Assembly: GCF_024347195.1 (NCBI RefSeq) | Contig: NZ_AP025281.1 | Coordinates: 744,001-808,000, forward strand | DNA: 64,000 nucleotides | Origin: Aliamphritea hakodatensis | GTDB taxonomy: Bacteria > Pseudomonadota > Gammaproteobacteria > Pseudomonadales > Balneatricaceae | Direction: 5' to 3' | In this document: piece after piece, positions 17,031 to 26,700 of the stretch | Layout: each line of letters begins with the position of its first letter | How positions within the stretch are numbered: position 1 is the stretch's first letter | Program-made: the position numbers and the translations under genes | The notes under the pieces: generated by a model | Told to the model about the DNA's origin: nothing | Seen by the model: only the letters and a program-made list of their open reading frames with translations | The model's database searches: none

Positions 17031-17888
17031 TCAGTCGCGATCCAGTCGCCGGAAAACCGCCAGCCGGACATCCAGTGTCAGCGTCAGGGATGGCAACTGG
17101 CTGAGGGTGTCGCGGACATCCTGTTTAATCCGCCAGCCGTGCGGGGTCATTGCCAGCAGTTGCTGAATCTCCGTCTGAGAGCCCAGTTCGAACTCATAGC
17201 TGACCTGTTGCTCTGAAACAGCGGTGAAGGCATCCCCCAGTACCGCTGACGGTGTAAACCCGGATTCACGGACGTCTTTGTAGATGATTTCCCGCAGTTG
17301 ACGCAGATGCTGATCGCCGGGGTAGGCGATAATCAGGTGTCCTTCAGGTTTAACTGTTCTGGCAAATTCATCCGGCATCAGCCGGCTGAATGCGACGGTC
17401 AGCAGATCCACGGAGGCGTCAGCCACCGGCATATTTGCACCGGAGGCGACCAGCCAGGTAACCGTCTTGCTGCGTCGGCAGGCCGCTTTGACGGCATGTT
17501 TGGAGATGTCCAGACCGGCCAGCTGGAAAGGCTGATCAGCATCGCCAGTCTGCGTGTCAGTCAGGTATTGGTGTAAACGGCTGGTGTAGTAGCCTTCACC
17601 GCAGCCCATATCCAGTATGCGGGGGTTCCGGTTGCCGGTCAGAGTCTCGCCAGCCACCTGGTTAAGGCTGTCAGACAGGGGCTGATAGTGATTAAGCGCC
17701 AGAAAGCTGTTCCGGGCGGCGACCATCTCTGCGTTGTCGCCGGGATCTTTGGAGCGTTTCTGGTGTGCCAGTAGCAGGTTCCAGTAACCCTGCCGGGCAG
17801 CATCAAAGCTGTGCCCTGCCGGGCAGCGCAGGTTTTTATCAGTGGCTGTCAGGGGGGCCTGACAGCTTGGGCAGTTCAGCGAAAACAA
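17031..17888 (-). CDS. rlmA: 23S rRNA (guanine-745-N1) methyltransferase RlmA
   Basis: A 285-residue methyltransferase. The N-terminal zinc site is Cys6, Cys9, Cys22 and His26 (CPSC ... CPAGH), followed by the family phrase FDAARQGYWNLLL and the SAM-binding motif ILDMGCGEGYYT near residues 90-101. RlmA methylates G745 in helix 35 of 23S rRNA. It lies three bases downstream of the dapE stop on the same strand, so transcription from dapE is likely. Confidence 0.92.
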   Translation of the reverse strand: MFSLNCPSCQAPLTATDKNLRCPAGHSFDAARQGYWNLLLAHQKRSKDPGDNAEMVAARNSFLALNHYQPLSDSLNQVAGETLTGNRNPRILDMGCGEGYYTSRLHQYLTDTQTGDADQPFQLAGLDISKHAVKAACRRSKTVTWLVASGANMPVADASVDLLTVAFSRLMPDEFARTVKPEGHLIIAYPGDQHLRQLREIIYKDVRESGFTPSAVLGDAFTAVSEQQVSYEFELGSQTEIQQLLAMTPHGWRIKQDVRDTLSQLPSLTLTLDVRLAVFRRLDRD

Positions 17889-17891
17889 GGA

Positions 17892-19034
17892 TCAGGCCTC
17901 ATCAACCAGTAAGCGGGCCATGATATTTTCGTACACTGAAGACAGGGTATCCAGATCTTCAGCTTTTACCCGTTCATTAATCTGGTGAATCGTGGCGTTA
18001 ACCGGCCCCAGTTCCACTACCTGCGCACCGGTTGGCGCAATGAAGCGGCCATCAGAGGTACCGCCGGAAGTAGACAGCTCTGTTTCAATGCCGGTTATGG
18101 CTTTGATCGCGCCCTGACAGGCAGTGACAAGGTTGCCTTCGCCGGTGATGAACGGGTGGCCGCTCAGAATCCAGGTCAGGTCATAATCCAGACCGTGCGC
18201 ATCCAGAATGGCATGGGTACGTTGCTTGATTTCAACGTCCGTCAGTTCGGTAGAGAAACGGAAGTTGAACTTGGCCTCCAGATGCCCCGGAACGACGTTG
18301 TTGGCACCGGTACCTGAGTGGATGTTGGAAATCTGGAAACTGGTTGGTGGGAAGTATTCGTTGCCTTCGTCCCATACTTCGTCAGATAAAGCCGCAAATG
18401 CAGGCATGGCTTTGTGGATTGGGTTTTTCACCAGATGTGGATACGCTACGTGTCCCTGTTTACCCTTAACGGTGATTTCACCGCTGATAGAACCGCGACG
18501 ACCGTTCTTGATGATATCGCCTACCTGTGAAGTACTGGACGGCTCGCCCACGATACACCAGGTGATTTTCTCATTCCGGGCTTCCAGGGTGTCGATCACC
18601 CGGGTTGTACCGTTGATGAACGGGCCTTCTTCATCACTGGTGATCAGCAGGGCAATCGACCCTTTGTGATTCGGATGATGTGCCACAAAACGTTCCAGTG
18701 CGGTCATAAAACTGGCGATACCGCCTTTCATGTCGGCAGCGCCGCGGCCACAGAGGTAGCCGTCTTCAATCACCGGCTCGAACGGCGGGTGGCTCCATTT
18801 TTCTTCTGGCCCGCTGGGCACAACGTCGGTGTGTCCGGCAAAACAGAAAACCGGCCCTTCGGTACCGCGACGGGCCCAGAAGTTGCTCACATCTTCAAAC
18901 TGCATGCGCTCAATTTCAAATCCCATCGCTTCCAGACGTTCGATCATCAGCTCCTGACAGCCTGCATCTTCAGGGGTAACAGAGCGGCGTGAGATTAATT
19001 CTTTGGCCAGTTCAACGGTGGGGGAGTGGGACAT
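17892..19034 (-). CDS. dapE: Succinyl-diaminopimelate desuccinylase
   Basis: A 380-residue M20-family zinc metallohydrolase. FAGHTDVVPSG near residue 64 holds the first metal histidine and the catalytic aspartate, RGAADMKGG near 93 the bridging aspartate, and TSDEEGPFINGT near 130 the catalytic glutamate. It releases succinate from N-succinyl-LL-diaminopimelate in lysine and peptidoglycan synthesis. ATG 19034 is preferred to the in-frame upstream codon because AGGT precedes it and family members begin at this point. Tandem hairpins separate it from dapD upstream. Confidence 0.95.
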   Translation of the reverse strand: MSHSPTVELAKELISRRSVTPEDAGCQELMIERLEAMGFEIERMQFEDVSNFWARRGTEGPVFCFAGHTDVVPSGPEEKWSHPPFEPVIEDGYLCGRGAADMKGGIASFMTALERFVAHHPNHKGSIALLITSDEEGPFINGTTRVIDTLEARNEKITWCIVGEPSSTSQVGDIIKNGRRGSISGEITVKGKQGHVAYPHLVKNPIHKAMPAFAALSDEVWDEGNEYFPPTSFQISNIHSGTGANNVVPGHLEAKFNFRFSTELTDVEIKQRTHAILDAHGLDYDLTWILSGHPFITGEGNLVTACQGAIKAITGIETELSTSGGTSDGRFIAPTGAQVVELGPVNATIHQINERVKAEDLDTLSSVYENIMARLLVDEA

Positions 19035-19065
19035 CGGGGGTACCTGGTAATTGGTTTCAGACGAG

Positions 19066-19113
19066 AACCCCGGCACATGACCGGGGTTACTGATCAGGCC
19101 GGAGCGGCCTGAT
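19066..19113. other. Two tandem hairpins between dapD and dapE
   Basis: AACCCCGG/CCGGGGTT (19066-19088, 7-nt loop) is followed by ATCAGGCC/GGCCTGAT (19093-19113, 5-nt loop). Both stems are perfect. Neither has a good U-tract in the minus direction, so they could be partial terminators, RNA-processing sites or 3' stabilisers for the dapD message. Confidence 0.55.
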
Positions 19114-19130
19114 TAAAGGTGCAGGGCTGC

Positions 19131-20162
19131 TCAGTTGTGTGCGTGCAGCTCGTCGTTCAGTTCGATTGCGGTCTTGTTGGTTTTCACTTCGATACGACCG
19201 TTCTGAGAATTACGGCGGAACAGCAGGTCCGGCTTACCGGCCAGCTCAGCAGCCTTAACGGTGCTGACTTCGTTGTTCTGGTCGTCCAGTACAGTCACTT
19301 TAGAACCGGCGGTTACGTACAGGCCAGCTTCAACGGTGCAGCGGTCACCCAGTGGCAGACCCAGACCGGCGTTCGCACCCATCAGGCAGTTTTCGCCCAC
19401 GGAGATAACCACGTTGTTACCGCCTGAAAGCGTACCCATGGTAGAGCAGCCGCCACCCAGGTCAGAACCGTTACCAACCACAACGCCGGCAGAGATACGG
19501 CCTTCAACCATGCTGACACCCAGAGTACCGGCATTGAAGTTGATGAAACCTTCGTGCATAACGGTAGTGCCTTCACCCACGTGCGCACCCAGACGTACCC
19601 GGGAAGTCGCTGCAATACGGGTACCTGCAGGTACAACGTAGTTCGCCATTTTCGGGAATTTATCAACCGAGTGAACATCAATGATGCGACCCTGAGCACG
19701 GGCAGCCAGCTGACGCTTAGGCAGATCAGCCAGAGAGATTGCGCCTTCGTTTGTCCAGGCAACGTTCGGCAGCTTACCGAAGATACCGGTCAGGTTAACG
19801 CCGTGTGGCTGAACCAGACGGTTAGAGATCAGCGACAGTTTCAGGTAAGCATCTGCAGTCCCCTGTGGCTCGTCATCAGTGGCCAGAATGGTCAGGATCA
19901 TTGGCTGCTGAGTACCTTTACATACTTCAACGATTTCCGCCTGATCTTCCGCATCCACAGACAGGAACGCCGCTTCCAGACCGTTCAGCTGTTCAGCATC
20001 CAGCTGAATGTTCTGGTTACCGCCTTCGTAGCCTACTTTCGCAGCAACAGCCGCAACCAGTTCGTCGGAAGGGTTCAGCAGTGGCTGGTTGAAGTACACT
20101 TCCAACAGTTCACCTGTGGAAGATTGGCTGCCAACGCCCAGACCCAGTGCAAAAGTACTCAT
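19131..20162 (-). CDS. dapD: Tetrahydrodipicolinate N-succinyltransferase (long DapD type)
   Basis: A 343-residue acyltransferase with a left-handed beta-helix of hexapeptide repeats from about residue 185 to 300 (MVEGRISAGVVVGNGSDLGG, then CLMGANAGLGLPLGDRC). This is the longer DapD form found in Pseudomonas relatives and actinobacteria, versus the 274-residue enterobacterial form. It transfers succinate from succinyl-CoA to tetrahydrodipicolinate. GAGG precedes the ATG. It follows yffB and dapC on the same strand. Confidence 0.95.
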   Translation of the reverse strand: MSTFALGLGVGSQSSTGELLEVYFNQPLLNPSDELVAAVAAKVGYEGGNQNIQLDAEQLNGLEAAFLSVDAEDQAEIVEVCKGTQQPMILTILATDDEPQGTADAYLKLSLISNRLVQPHGVNLTGIFGKLPNVAWTNEGAISLADLPKRQLAARAQGRIIDVHSVDKFPKMANYVVPAGTRIAATSRVRLGAHVGEGTTVMHEGFINFNAGTLGVSMVEGRISAGVVVGNGSDLGGGCSTMGTLSGGNNVVISVGENCLMGANAGLGLPLGDRCTVEAGLYVTAGSKVTVLDDQNNEVSTVKAAELAGKPDLLFRRNSQNGRIEVKTNKTAIELNDELHAHN

Positions 20163-20243
20163 AGTGTTTAACCTCAGTATTTATTTTTAACTGCAACAGC
20201 ACGTCCGGACAGTGCGCGTGACGTTATGCTCAGTGCTTAATGT

Positions 20244-20585
20244 TTAAAAGTAAGATGCGTAATCGCTGTCTTTGAATCCCAGTTTACGGCTGTTACCCAA
20301 ATCCAGAACCGGACGCTTGATCAGGGTTGGATTGGCCAGCATCACCTCAACGGCAGATGCGGCATCCAGTGTGTTCTTTACATCGTCTTCCAGCTGACGC
20401 CAGGTGGTGCTGCGCTTATTCACCAGGCTTTCCCAGCCCAGTTCACGGGTCCACTGTTCCAGCTGAGTTTTTTCCAGACCGTCTTTGCGGAAGTCGTGGA
20501 AGGTAAATTCAATACCCTGTGCGTCTAACCAGCGCTGGGCTTTTTTCACGGTGTCACAGTTAGAAATACCGTACAGAGTGGTCAT
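20244..20585 (-). CDS. yffB: ArsC/Spx-family protein YffB
   Basis: A 113-residue thioredoxin-fold protein beginning MTTLYGISNCDTVKKAQRWL, with a single N-terminal cysteine (Cys10) and no CXXC, plus the C-terminal NPTLIKRPVLD loop, the hallmarks of the YffB branch of the ArsC/Spx family. The real start is ATG 20585; the open frame extends farther upstream but only as an alternative frame of dapC. YffB genes sit between dapC and dapD in many Pseudomonas-like genomes, as here. Its biochemical role is not established, although a glutathione-linked function has been proposed. Confidence 0.9.
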   Translation of the reverse strand: MTTLYGISNCDTVKKAQRWLDAQGIEFTFHDFRKDGLEKTQLEQWTRELGWESLVNKRSTTWRQLEDDVKNTLDAASAVEVMLANPTLIKRPVLDLGNSRKLGFKDSDYASYF

Positions 20586-20598
20586 CAGTATGTTCCTG

Positions 20599-21807
20599 TT
20601 ACAGAGATTCAACGTATGCGCGAATGCGCTGAGCCGCTTCGACACATTCTTCAATGGTGGCAACCAGTGCCATGCGTACATAGCCTTCTCCGGGTACCAG
20701 ACCGTCCACTTCACGGGACAGGTAACGGCCCGGCAGGACGGTGACGTTCTGCTGGCCAAACAGGCCCTGTGCGAACTGATCGTCTGCAATTGGAGTTTTG
20801 GCCCACAGGTAGAAGCTGGCATCAGGGGATTTAACGTCCATGACCGGTGACAGGATGTCGACAACTGTCTGGAATTTTTCGCGGTATTTGTCACGGTTTT
20901 CCAGCACATGAGCTTCGTCATTCCAGGCGGCAATGCTGGCCAGCTGGTTCGGAATCGACATGGCACAGCCATGATAGGTGCGGTAGCTCAGCAGCGGTTT
21001 GATGCAGGCTGCATCACCGGCGATAAAGCCTGAACGCAGGCCCGGCAGGTTAGAACGCTTGGACAGGCTGTGGAACACGATACAGCGGCTGAAGTCGTGA
21101 CGGCCCAGAACCGCACAGGCTTCCAGCAGGCCAACCGGCGGCTGGGCTTCATCCAGGTAAATTTCGGAATAGCATTCGTCGCTGGCGAGGATGAAGTCGT
21201 ATTTATCAGCTAAGGCAATCAGTTTTTTCAGGGTTTCCAGATCGGTGACTGCGCCGGTCGGGTTGCTTGGTGAGCACAGGAACAGCAGCTGGCAGCGTTC
21301 CCAGACGGAGGCATCAACGGCATCAAAATCAGGGATGAAACCGTTTTCTGCGGTACAGTTCAGGAAGTGTGGCTCAGCACCGGCCAGATAAGCTGCGCCT
21401 TCGTAAATCTGGTAGAACGGGTTAGGAGATACAACCAGTGGTGTTGCTGCGCCTTCCGGAGCACGGGCAACCGCAGCCTGAGTGAAGGCGAAGATCGCCT
21501 CGCGGGTACCGTTTACCGGCAGGATGTTATCAGCAGCGGTCAGGCTGCCCGGCCGCAGTTTGAAGCGGCGTGTTGCCCAGTCGGCAATGGCCTGACGCAG
21601 TTCCGGCATACCGGCCGTTGTCGGATAATTTGCCAGACGGCCCATGTTTTCGGTAAAGACATCCAGAACGAATTGCGGAGAAGGGTGCTTTGGCTCACCG
21701 ATAGATAACGCAATGTGCTCCAGTTCCGCCGGCGGCGTGACTGCATTTTTCAGCTTGGTCAGTTTTTCAAATGGGTAGGGCTGGAGCTTCTGTAAATCTG
21801 GATTCAT
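20599..21807 (-). CDS. dapC: Succinyldiaminopimelate transaminase DapC
   Basis: A 402-residue PLP aminotransferase. CSPSNPTGAVTD near residue 180, SDECYSEIY near 210 and the Schiff-base lysine Lys250 in SLSKRSNLPGLRSG are conserved. The family phrase NPDLQKLQPYPFEKL at the N terminus is typical of DapC. It makes N-succinyl-LL-2,6-diaminopimelate precursor by transamination from glutamate. It is the first gene of dapC-yffB-dapD, with 13 bases to yffB. Confidence 0.94.
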   Translation of the reverse strand: MNPDLQKLQPYPFEKLTKLKNAVTPPAELEHIALSIGEPKHPSPQFVLDVFTENMGRLANYPTTAGMPELRQAIADWATRRFKLRPGSLTAADNILPVNGTREAIFAFTQAAVARAPEGAATPLVVSPNPFYQIYEGAAYLAGAEPHFLNCTAENGFIPDFDAVDASVWERCQLLFLCSPSNPTGAVTDLETLKKLIALADKYDFILASDECYSEIYLDEAQPPVGLLEACAVLGRHDFSRCIVFHSLSKRSNLPGLRSGFIAGDAACIKPLLSYRTYHGCAMSIPNQLASIAAWNDEAHVLENRDKYREKFQTVVDILSPVMDVKSPDASFYLWAKTPIADDQFAQGLFGQQNVTVLPGRYLSREVDGLVPGEGYVRMALVATIEECVEAAQRIRAYVESL

Positions 21808-22092
21808 GGATCTGCCTTAAATGGATTTCCGGTACCGTCGCCTTTTCGGACCAACAGACGCAACACTGCCAGCTGCATTAGCACAGATGTTTTCCCAGTA
21901 TATTGCGCATGGTCATTAAGGCTGGCAATTATAGCGGATAAGGGGGCGTATAAACTAGCAGAATACGGCACCTTTGAGGGCTGTATTGTACAAAAAATGG
22001 CAGTTCACAGTGGGTTCAGGCGTTGGGATCTAGTCTTTTGTACTGTCAGGTTTATCTGGCGTTTAAGGAAGACTATTAACAGGGATTTTGTT

Positions 22093-23181
22093 ATGAAAAG
22101 ACTGCCTTTGATCACGACGGCCATAATATCTGCCGGCGTGCTGTCCGGATGTGCGTCTGGTCCGGGTTCTGAAGCCCCGGGTGTGGTTACCCGTGCTGAA
22201 TATGTTGCGCTGCATACTCAGTATCAGCAGGCCGATCAGGCCCGTATGCAAGCGCTGGAAGATAATTCTGAACTGGAAACATTGCTGGCCGGTTTACAGC
22301 AGACTCCGGCAGATGACAGCCTGCTGCCACCGAACCCGCAGCCCGGCGAATGTTATGCCCGGGTCGTCATTCCGGCGGTGTATAAAACAGAACAGCAAAC
22401 TGTTGAGGTTGCGTCTGCAGATCAGCGTATCGATGTGATCCCGGGCCGCTATGAGTGGGTTGAGGAACAGGTGCTGGTGAAAGAAGCCCATACTCATCTT
22501 GAAGTGATTCCTGCCACCTATAAAACGGTGACCGAACAGGTGCTGATTCAGGAAGCGGGTACCCGCCTGGAAAAAATACCGGCCCGTTATGAAACTGTTA
22601 CTGAGCAGATTCTGATCAAGCCGGCGCATACCATCTGGAAGAAGGGCCGTGGCCCGATTGAACGGATTGATGCGGCAACCGGTGAAATTATGTGTCTGGT
22701 GGAAGTGCCGGCGGAATATCAGACCGTCACCCGGCAGGTACTTGCAGAGCCGGAACAGGTTCGCGAAGTTGAAATCCCTGCGCAATATAAAACCGTTGAG
22801 CGCCGGGTGATCGATTCCCCGGAAACCACCCGTGAGGTCGTGACTCCGGCGGTGTATGAAACACTACGGGTAAAGCGGCTGGCAGAAGCGCCTCTGCAAC
22901 AGGTAGTGGATATTCCGGCGCAGTATGAAACGGTCACTCAACGAGTCAAAGTCGCTGATGCCCGGCTGGAGTGGCGTTCAATTCTCTGTGAAACCAATAC
23001 CCATCCGGGCATCGTTACTGATATTCAGCAGGCGCTGAACCGCCGGGGCTATAGCCCGGGGCCAATCGATGGCGTGATCGGTCAGGAGACCATGGCGGCT
23101 GTGGAGGCTTATCAGCAGGCTAATCAGTTGCCTGTTGGTCAGCTAACGATTCAGACCCTGAAGTCTCTGGGGGTTCAGTAA
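22093..23181 (+). CDS. Lipoprotein with tandem PAxYxTV repeats and C-terminal peptidoglycan-binding domain
   Basis: A 362-residue exported lipoprotein. Lipobox LSGC at about residues 16-19 follows a short signal peptide. Residues about 90-300 carry eight or more copies of a roughly 25-30-residue unit with the core (I/V)PAxYxTVxxxVL: for example IPATYKTVTEQVL, IPARYETVTEQIL, VPAEYQTVTRQVL, IPAQYKTVERRV, IPAQYETVTQRV. The C terminus (ILCETNTHPGIVTDIQQALN, then GYSPGPIDGVIGQETMAAV) is a PG_binding_1 domain. ATG 22093 gives the signal peptide and is preferred to the upstream codon. It could tether the outer membrane to the cell wall. I know no characterised protein with this layout. Confidence 0.82.
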   Translation: MKRLPLITTAIISAGVLSGCASGPGSEAPGVVTRAEYVALHTQYQQADQARMQALEDNSELETLLAGLQQTPADDSLLPPNPQPGECYARVVIPAVYKTEQQTVEVASADQRIDVIPGRYEWVEEQVLVKEAHTHLEVIPATYKTVTEQVLIQEAGTRLEKIPARYETVTEQILIKPAHTIWKKGRGPIERIDAATGEIMCLVEVPAEYQTVTRQVLAEPEQVREVEIPAQYKTVERRVIDSPETTREVVTPAVYETLRVKRLAEAPLQQVVDIPAQYETVTQRVKVADARLEWRSILCETNTHPGIVTDIQQALNRRGYSPGPIDGVIGQETMAAVEAYQQANQLPVGQLTIQTLKSLGVQ

Positions 23182-23203
23182 CCGCAGAAAACAGGTTTAC
23201 TGT

Positions 23204-23229
23204 TACTGATCAGCCATGACTGATCAGTA
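23204..23229. other. Perfect 10-bp hairpin after the repeat lipoprotein
   Basis: TACTGATCAG and CTGATCAGTA flank the loop CCATGA, 22 bases after the stop. No U-tract follows. A true terminator lies 65 bases farther on. Confidence 0.5.
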
Positions 23230-23293
23230 GCGGTACTCACAGCAGACCGGCGATTGGTACCCATCGGTCTGTGTCCTTATGGAGCTGATCTTT

Positions 23294-23343
23294 CCCCTGT
23301 GTGGCCGGGCGTGTCCGGGCCAGTTGTCACAGGGGATTTTTTT
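23294..23343 (+). terminator. Rho-independent terminator
   Basis: CCCCTGTG (23294-23301) pairs with CACAGGGG (23328-23335), with an internal GGCC/GGCC-type stem, followed by ATTTTTTT. It separates the lipoprotein gene from the PilZ gene. Confidence 0.8.
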
Positions 23344-23429
23344 GCCTGTCAGCATGTGGTTATATCTCCTGACGGATGTTCACCTATAATCAGGGTGTTA
23401 CACAGTGTTTTGGATGCGAAAAGACCACT

Positions 23430-23795
23430 ATGTTTGCAGAGAATCGGGTTCATCCCAGGGTATCGATTGATCTGACAGCGCAGATTGGCATGTATGGAGT
23501 TCCGCTTGAGGAACAACCCGCGTTAGCAAAGATTACTAATATCAGCTTGGGTGGCATTACGGTTCAGGGTGAACAGGCGTTAGTCAGAAGTTTACGGCTT
23601 GACCGGCCTGAGTCACAGCGTAGCAGTGAGTTTATGGTCGGCTTTTGTCTGGATGGCGAATGCATTGAATGCCACTGCCGGCTAGTGCATGTGCGCCGGT
23701 TGGCGCAGCATCAGTATGAATGGGGAATGCGTTTTATTTATAGCAGCGCTGCCCAAAAGCTACAGCTGGCAGCGCTGATTGACAGTTACTTTTAG
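23430..23795 (+). CDS. PilZ-domain c-di-GMP-binding protein
   Basis: A 121-residue stand-alone PilZ protein. The c-di-GMP signature is in two parts: RVHPR near residues 6-10 (RxxxR) and NISLGG near 34-39 ((D/N)xSxxG). The C-terminal strand CRLVHVRRLAQHQYEWGMRF completes the barrel. ATG 23430 is chosen because the RxxxR box then sits at the N terminus as usual. Such proteins relay c-di-GMP to motility or envelope functions; its target is unknown. It fits with the REC-GGDEF-EAL enzyme elsewhere in the window. Its stop overlaps that of the convergent RND gene by four bases. Confidence 0.85.
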   Translation: MFAENRVHPRVSIDLTAQIGMYGVPLEEQPALAKITNISLGGITVQGEQALVRSLRLDRPESQRSSEFMVGFCLDGECIECHCRLVHVRRLAQHQYEWGMRFIYSSAAQKLQLAALIDSYF

Positions 23796-26700
23796 CCCGT
23801 TTTTTCGCGGGCAGCGGTTACCTGATGTGACGGATCTTCCTTGCCCAGCAACCAGAACAGGTTAGCCCGGGCGTTTTCTATTACCACCAGAAGCGCCGGA
23901 ATGACTAACAGGATCAGTACGGTGCCGTACAACAGGCCGAACACGATTGAGGTCGCCATCGGGATCAGAAATTGCGCCTGAAGAGAGGTTTCAAACAGGA
24001 TCGGCGCCAGACCGGCAACGGTGGTCAGTGAGGTCAGCAGCACTGCCCGTAATCGCTGACAGGCGGCTTCGACAATTGCTTCATGAACATTCTGTCCCAT
24101 TTTTCTCAGTTTCTGATAGAAGGTAATAAGGACGATAGAGTCATTGATGACAATGCCTGAGAGGCCGAAGCAGCCAAACAGGGAAAGGATGGTAAGGGTT
24201 TGGCCTGTGAGGAAATGCCCCAGAATCGCACCGGTTAACCCCAGCGGAATCGCCAGCATAACGGCCAGTGGCCAGCTGTAAGATGAGAATACCCAGCTAA
24301 GAATGATAAAAATCAGTAACAGCGCCAGGATCAGGCCGGTTCTCATATCTGACAGGGTTTCCCGCTGGTTTTTGTTTTTTCCCTCAAATGTGGCGCTGAT
24401 GCCATAGGTCGCCAAAATATCCGCCAGTTGGTTCGTTTCGAAGTCGGCAATGATTTCATTGGCATTGGCGACGGATTCGTCCAGGTCGGCAATGACTTTA
24501 ATCGCCAGTTGGCCATCAATCCGCTGCAGGCGATCCAGCCCCTGTTTGTCGGTGAAACTGACCACATTCGCCAGTGGCGATGTATCGCCGTTGGGTAATA
24601 TGACCGGCAGATGTTGCAGGGCGCTGAGTCGGTTACGTTCAGCATCCGGCAGAACCATCCTGACTTCTACTTCATCTTCACCGCGGAAGAAGACCTGAAT
24701 TTGCTGGCCATCCAGTGCTGCTCTCAGCTGGCGGCCGACCGACTGCAGATTAAGCCCGGCGGTTTCACCGGCGGGGGTCAGCGCATAAATTAACTGGGAC
24801 TTACCGAACGGCAGGTCGTCATCCACATTGCTGATGCCGGCGTATTTTCGCAGTGCTGACTGTACGTCCAGCGAGGCCTGCTTGAGGGTTTCCACATCCT
24901 GCCCGCTGAGTTTTACTTCGATGGCTTTGCCTGGTGGGCCGGAACGGCTGACGTCGATGGTGAACTTTTCAATGCCGGCTGGCTGAATGATTTTATCCCG
25001 CCAGGCTTTGATGAATGCTGAGTTGCTGACTTCGCGGTCATCGACCGGTGTAAGCTGGACAAACAGCGCGCCGAATTCATCGCCTTTAGTGGCGCGGCTG
25101 CTATTCCGGGAGGTGCTGCTCTGGCGGTGTTTCTGCAGGGCTACGACGATCAGATCACCGCCCAGATCCGCTTCAGTTTCCCGCAACGAGGTATCCAGAT
25201 GCTGTAGAAAGTTATCCACCTTACTGGCATCGGTACCGGCACTGAACTGGATGTTAGCAGTCATTGTTTCCCCCTCAACAGCGGGGAAAAAGGTGAATTT
25301 CAGCTGGCCGCTGGTGATCAGGCCAATGCTGAGTGTGAGTACGGCAACGGCCGCGCAGATAGTTGACCAGCGATAGGTAATCGCCGTTTCAACGGTACTG
25401 CGGAACGGCCCCTGTTTAAAGCGTTCAAACCCGGCATCCAGCCGTTGCCGTAATTTTGAAGGTTGAAGGTCACTGGCTTTACGTAAACTGTGGTGTAAGT
25501 GCCCTGGCAGAATCAGAAAGCATTCAATGACGGAGGCAACAATGACACAGATAACCACGGTGGGAATGTCGATCAGAATGTTGCCGATGATGCCACCGAT
25601 CAACAGTAACGGCAGGAAGGCGGCAATTGTTGTCAGTGAAGATGCCATTACCGGGGCCAGCATTCTGTGGGCACCGCCAATGGCCGCCTGCAGTCCCGGC
25701 TCGCCCATTTGCAGGTGGGTCAGGGTATCTTCACCGACCACGATAGCGTCATCGACGATGATCCCTACCGCCATAATCATGCCAAACAGGCTGATCATGT
25801 TGATGCTGCCACCGATACCATAAAGTACCGCCAGCGTTGCCATGAAGGAGACCGGAATCCCGATGGTTACCCAGAAGGCGACCCGGGCATTGAGGAACAG
25901 GAACAGGGTGGCGATGACCAGAATCAGACCCCCCAGCCCGTTTTTCAGTAACAGGTTGATGCGGTCCTGAATGGGTTTCCAGCTTTCATCGAAGGGAATC
26001 AGCTTAACGCCGTCCGGCAACTGGTTTTCCTGTTCCGCCAGCCATTCTCTTAGAACGCCGGCTGCCACCAGTGTATCGCTGTTTTCGGTACGGCGCAGGT
26101 GGAGCTGGATTGCGGGTTTGCCACGGTAGGTGAGATATATCTGATTATCCTGCATGCGCCAGTCGATGTCGGCAATATCACCTAAGCGGATTAAACGGCC
26201 GGCTTCTTCTGTGAGCAGGGGCAGTTGATTAAAGCCTTCAACATCCCGTTGCTGATTGAGGCCGCGTACCAGGCGGGAGCCGTCATCTTTCGCTGCGGTG
26301 CCGGCGGGAATGTCGAGGCTTCGCTGGCTGACTCTGCTGGCAATCTGATCAAGGGACAGGCCCAGCTCATGGAGCTTGGCAGAGGAGACCTGTATAGCGA
26401 TCTCTTCCTCCGGCATGCCGATAAAGTCGATTTTGCTGATGCCTCTTTTGAGTAACTCCCGCTCATATTCGCGGGCCAGCTGACGGAGTTCTTCAAGGCT
26501 GCCCTGTTCACTGGTTATCAACAGGCTGGCGATATTCTCGTAGCGGATAATTTGCTGAACAATCGGGGTTTCAGATTCCTGTGGCAGGTTGCTCAGGCCG
26601 TCTATTTTCTGTTTTACGTCATCCAGAATAAAGGCGGTATCGCTACCTTCTTCCAGCTCAAGCCGTATAGCAGCGGCCCCCTGTGTGGCGGTTGAATAGA

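Noticed and set aside
19554..20171. 205-residue plus-strand open frame opposite dapD
   Set aside because: Shadow of dapD; no domain, low-complexity composition and no ribosome site.
20586..20972. N-terminal extension of the yffB frame
   Set aside because: It runs antisense-independent through dapC in another frame and has no family similarity; real YffB begins MTTLYG at 20585.
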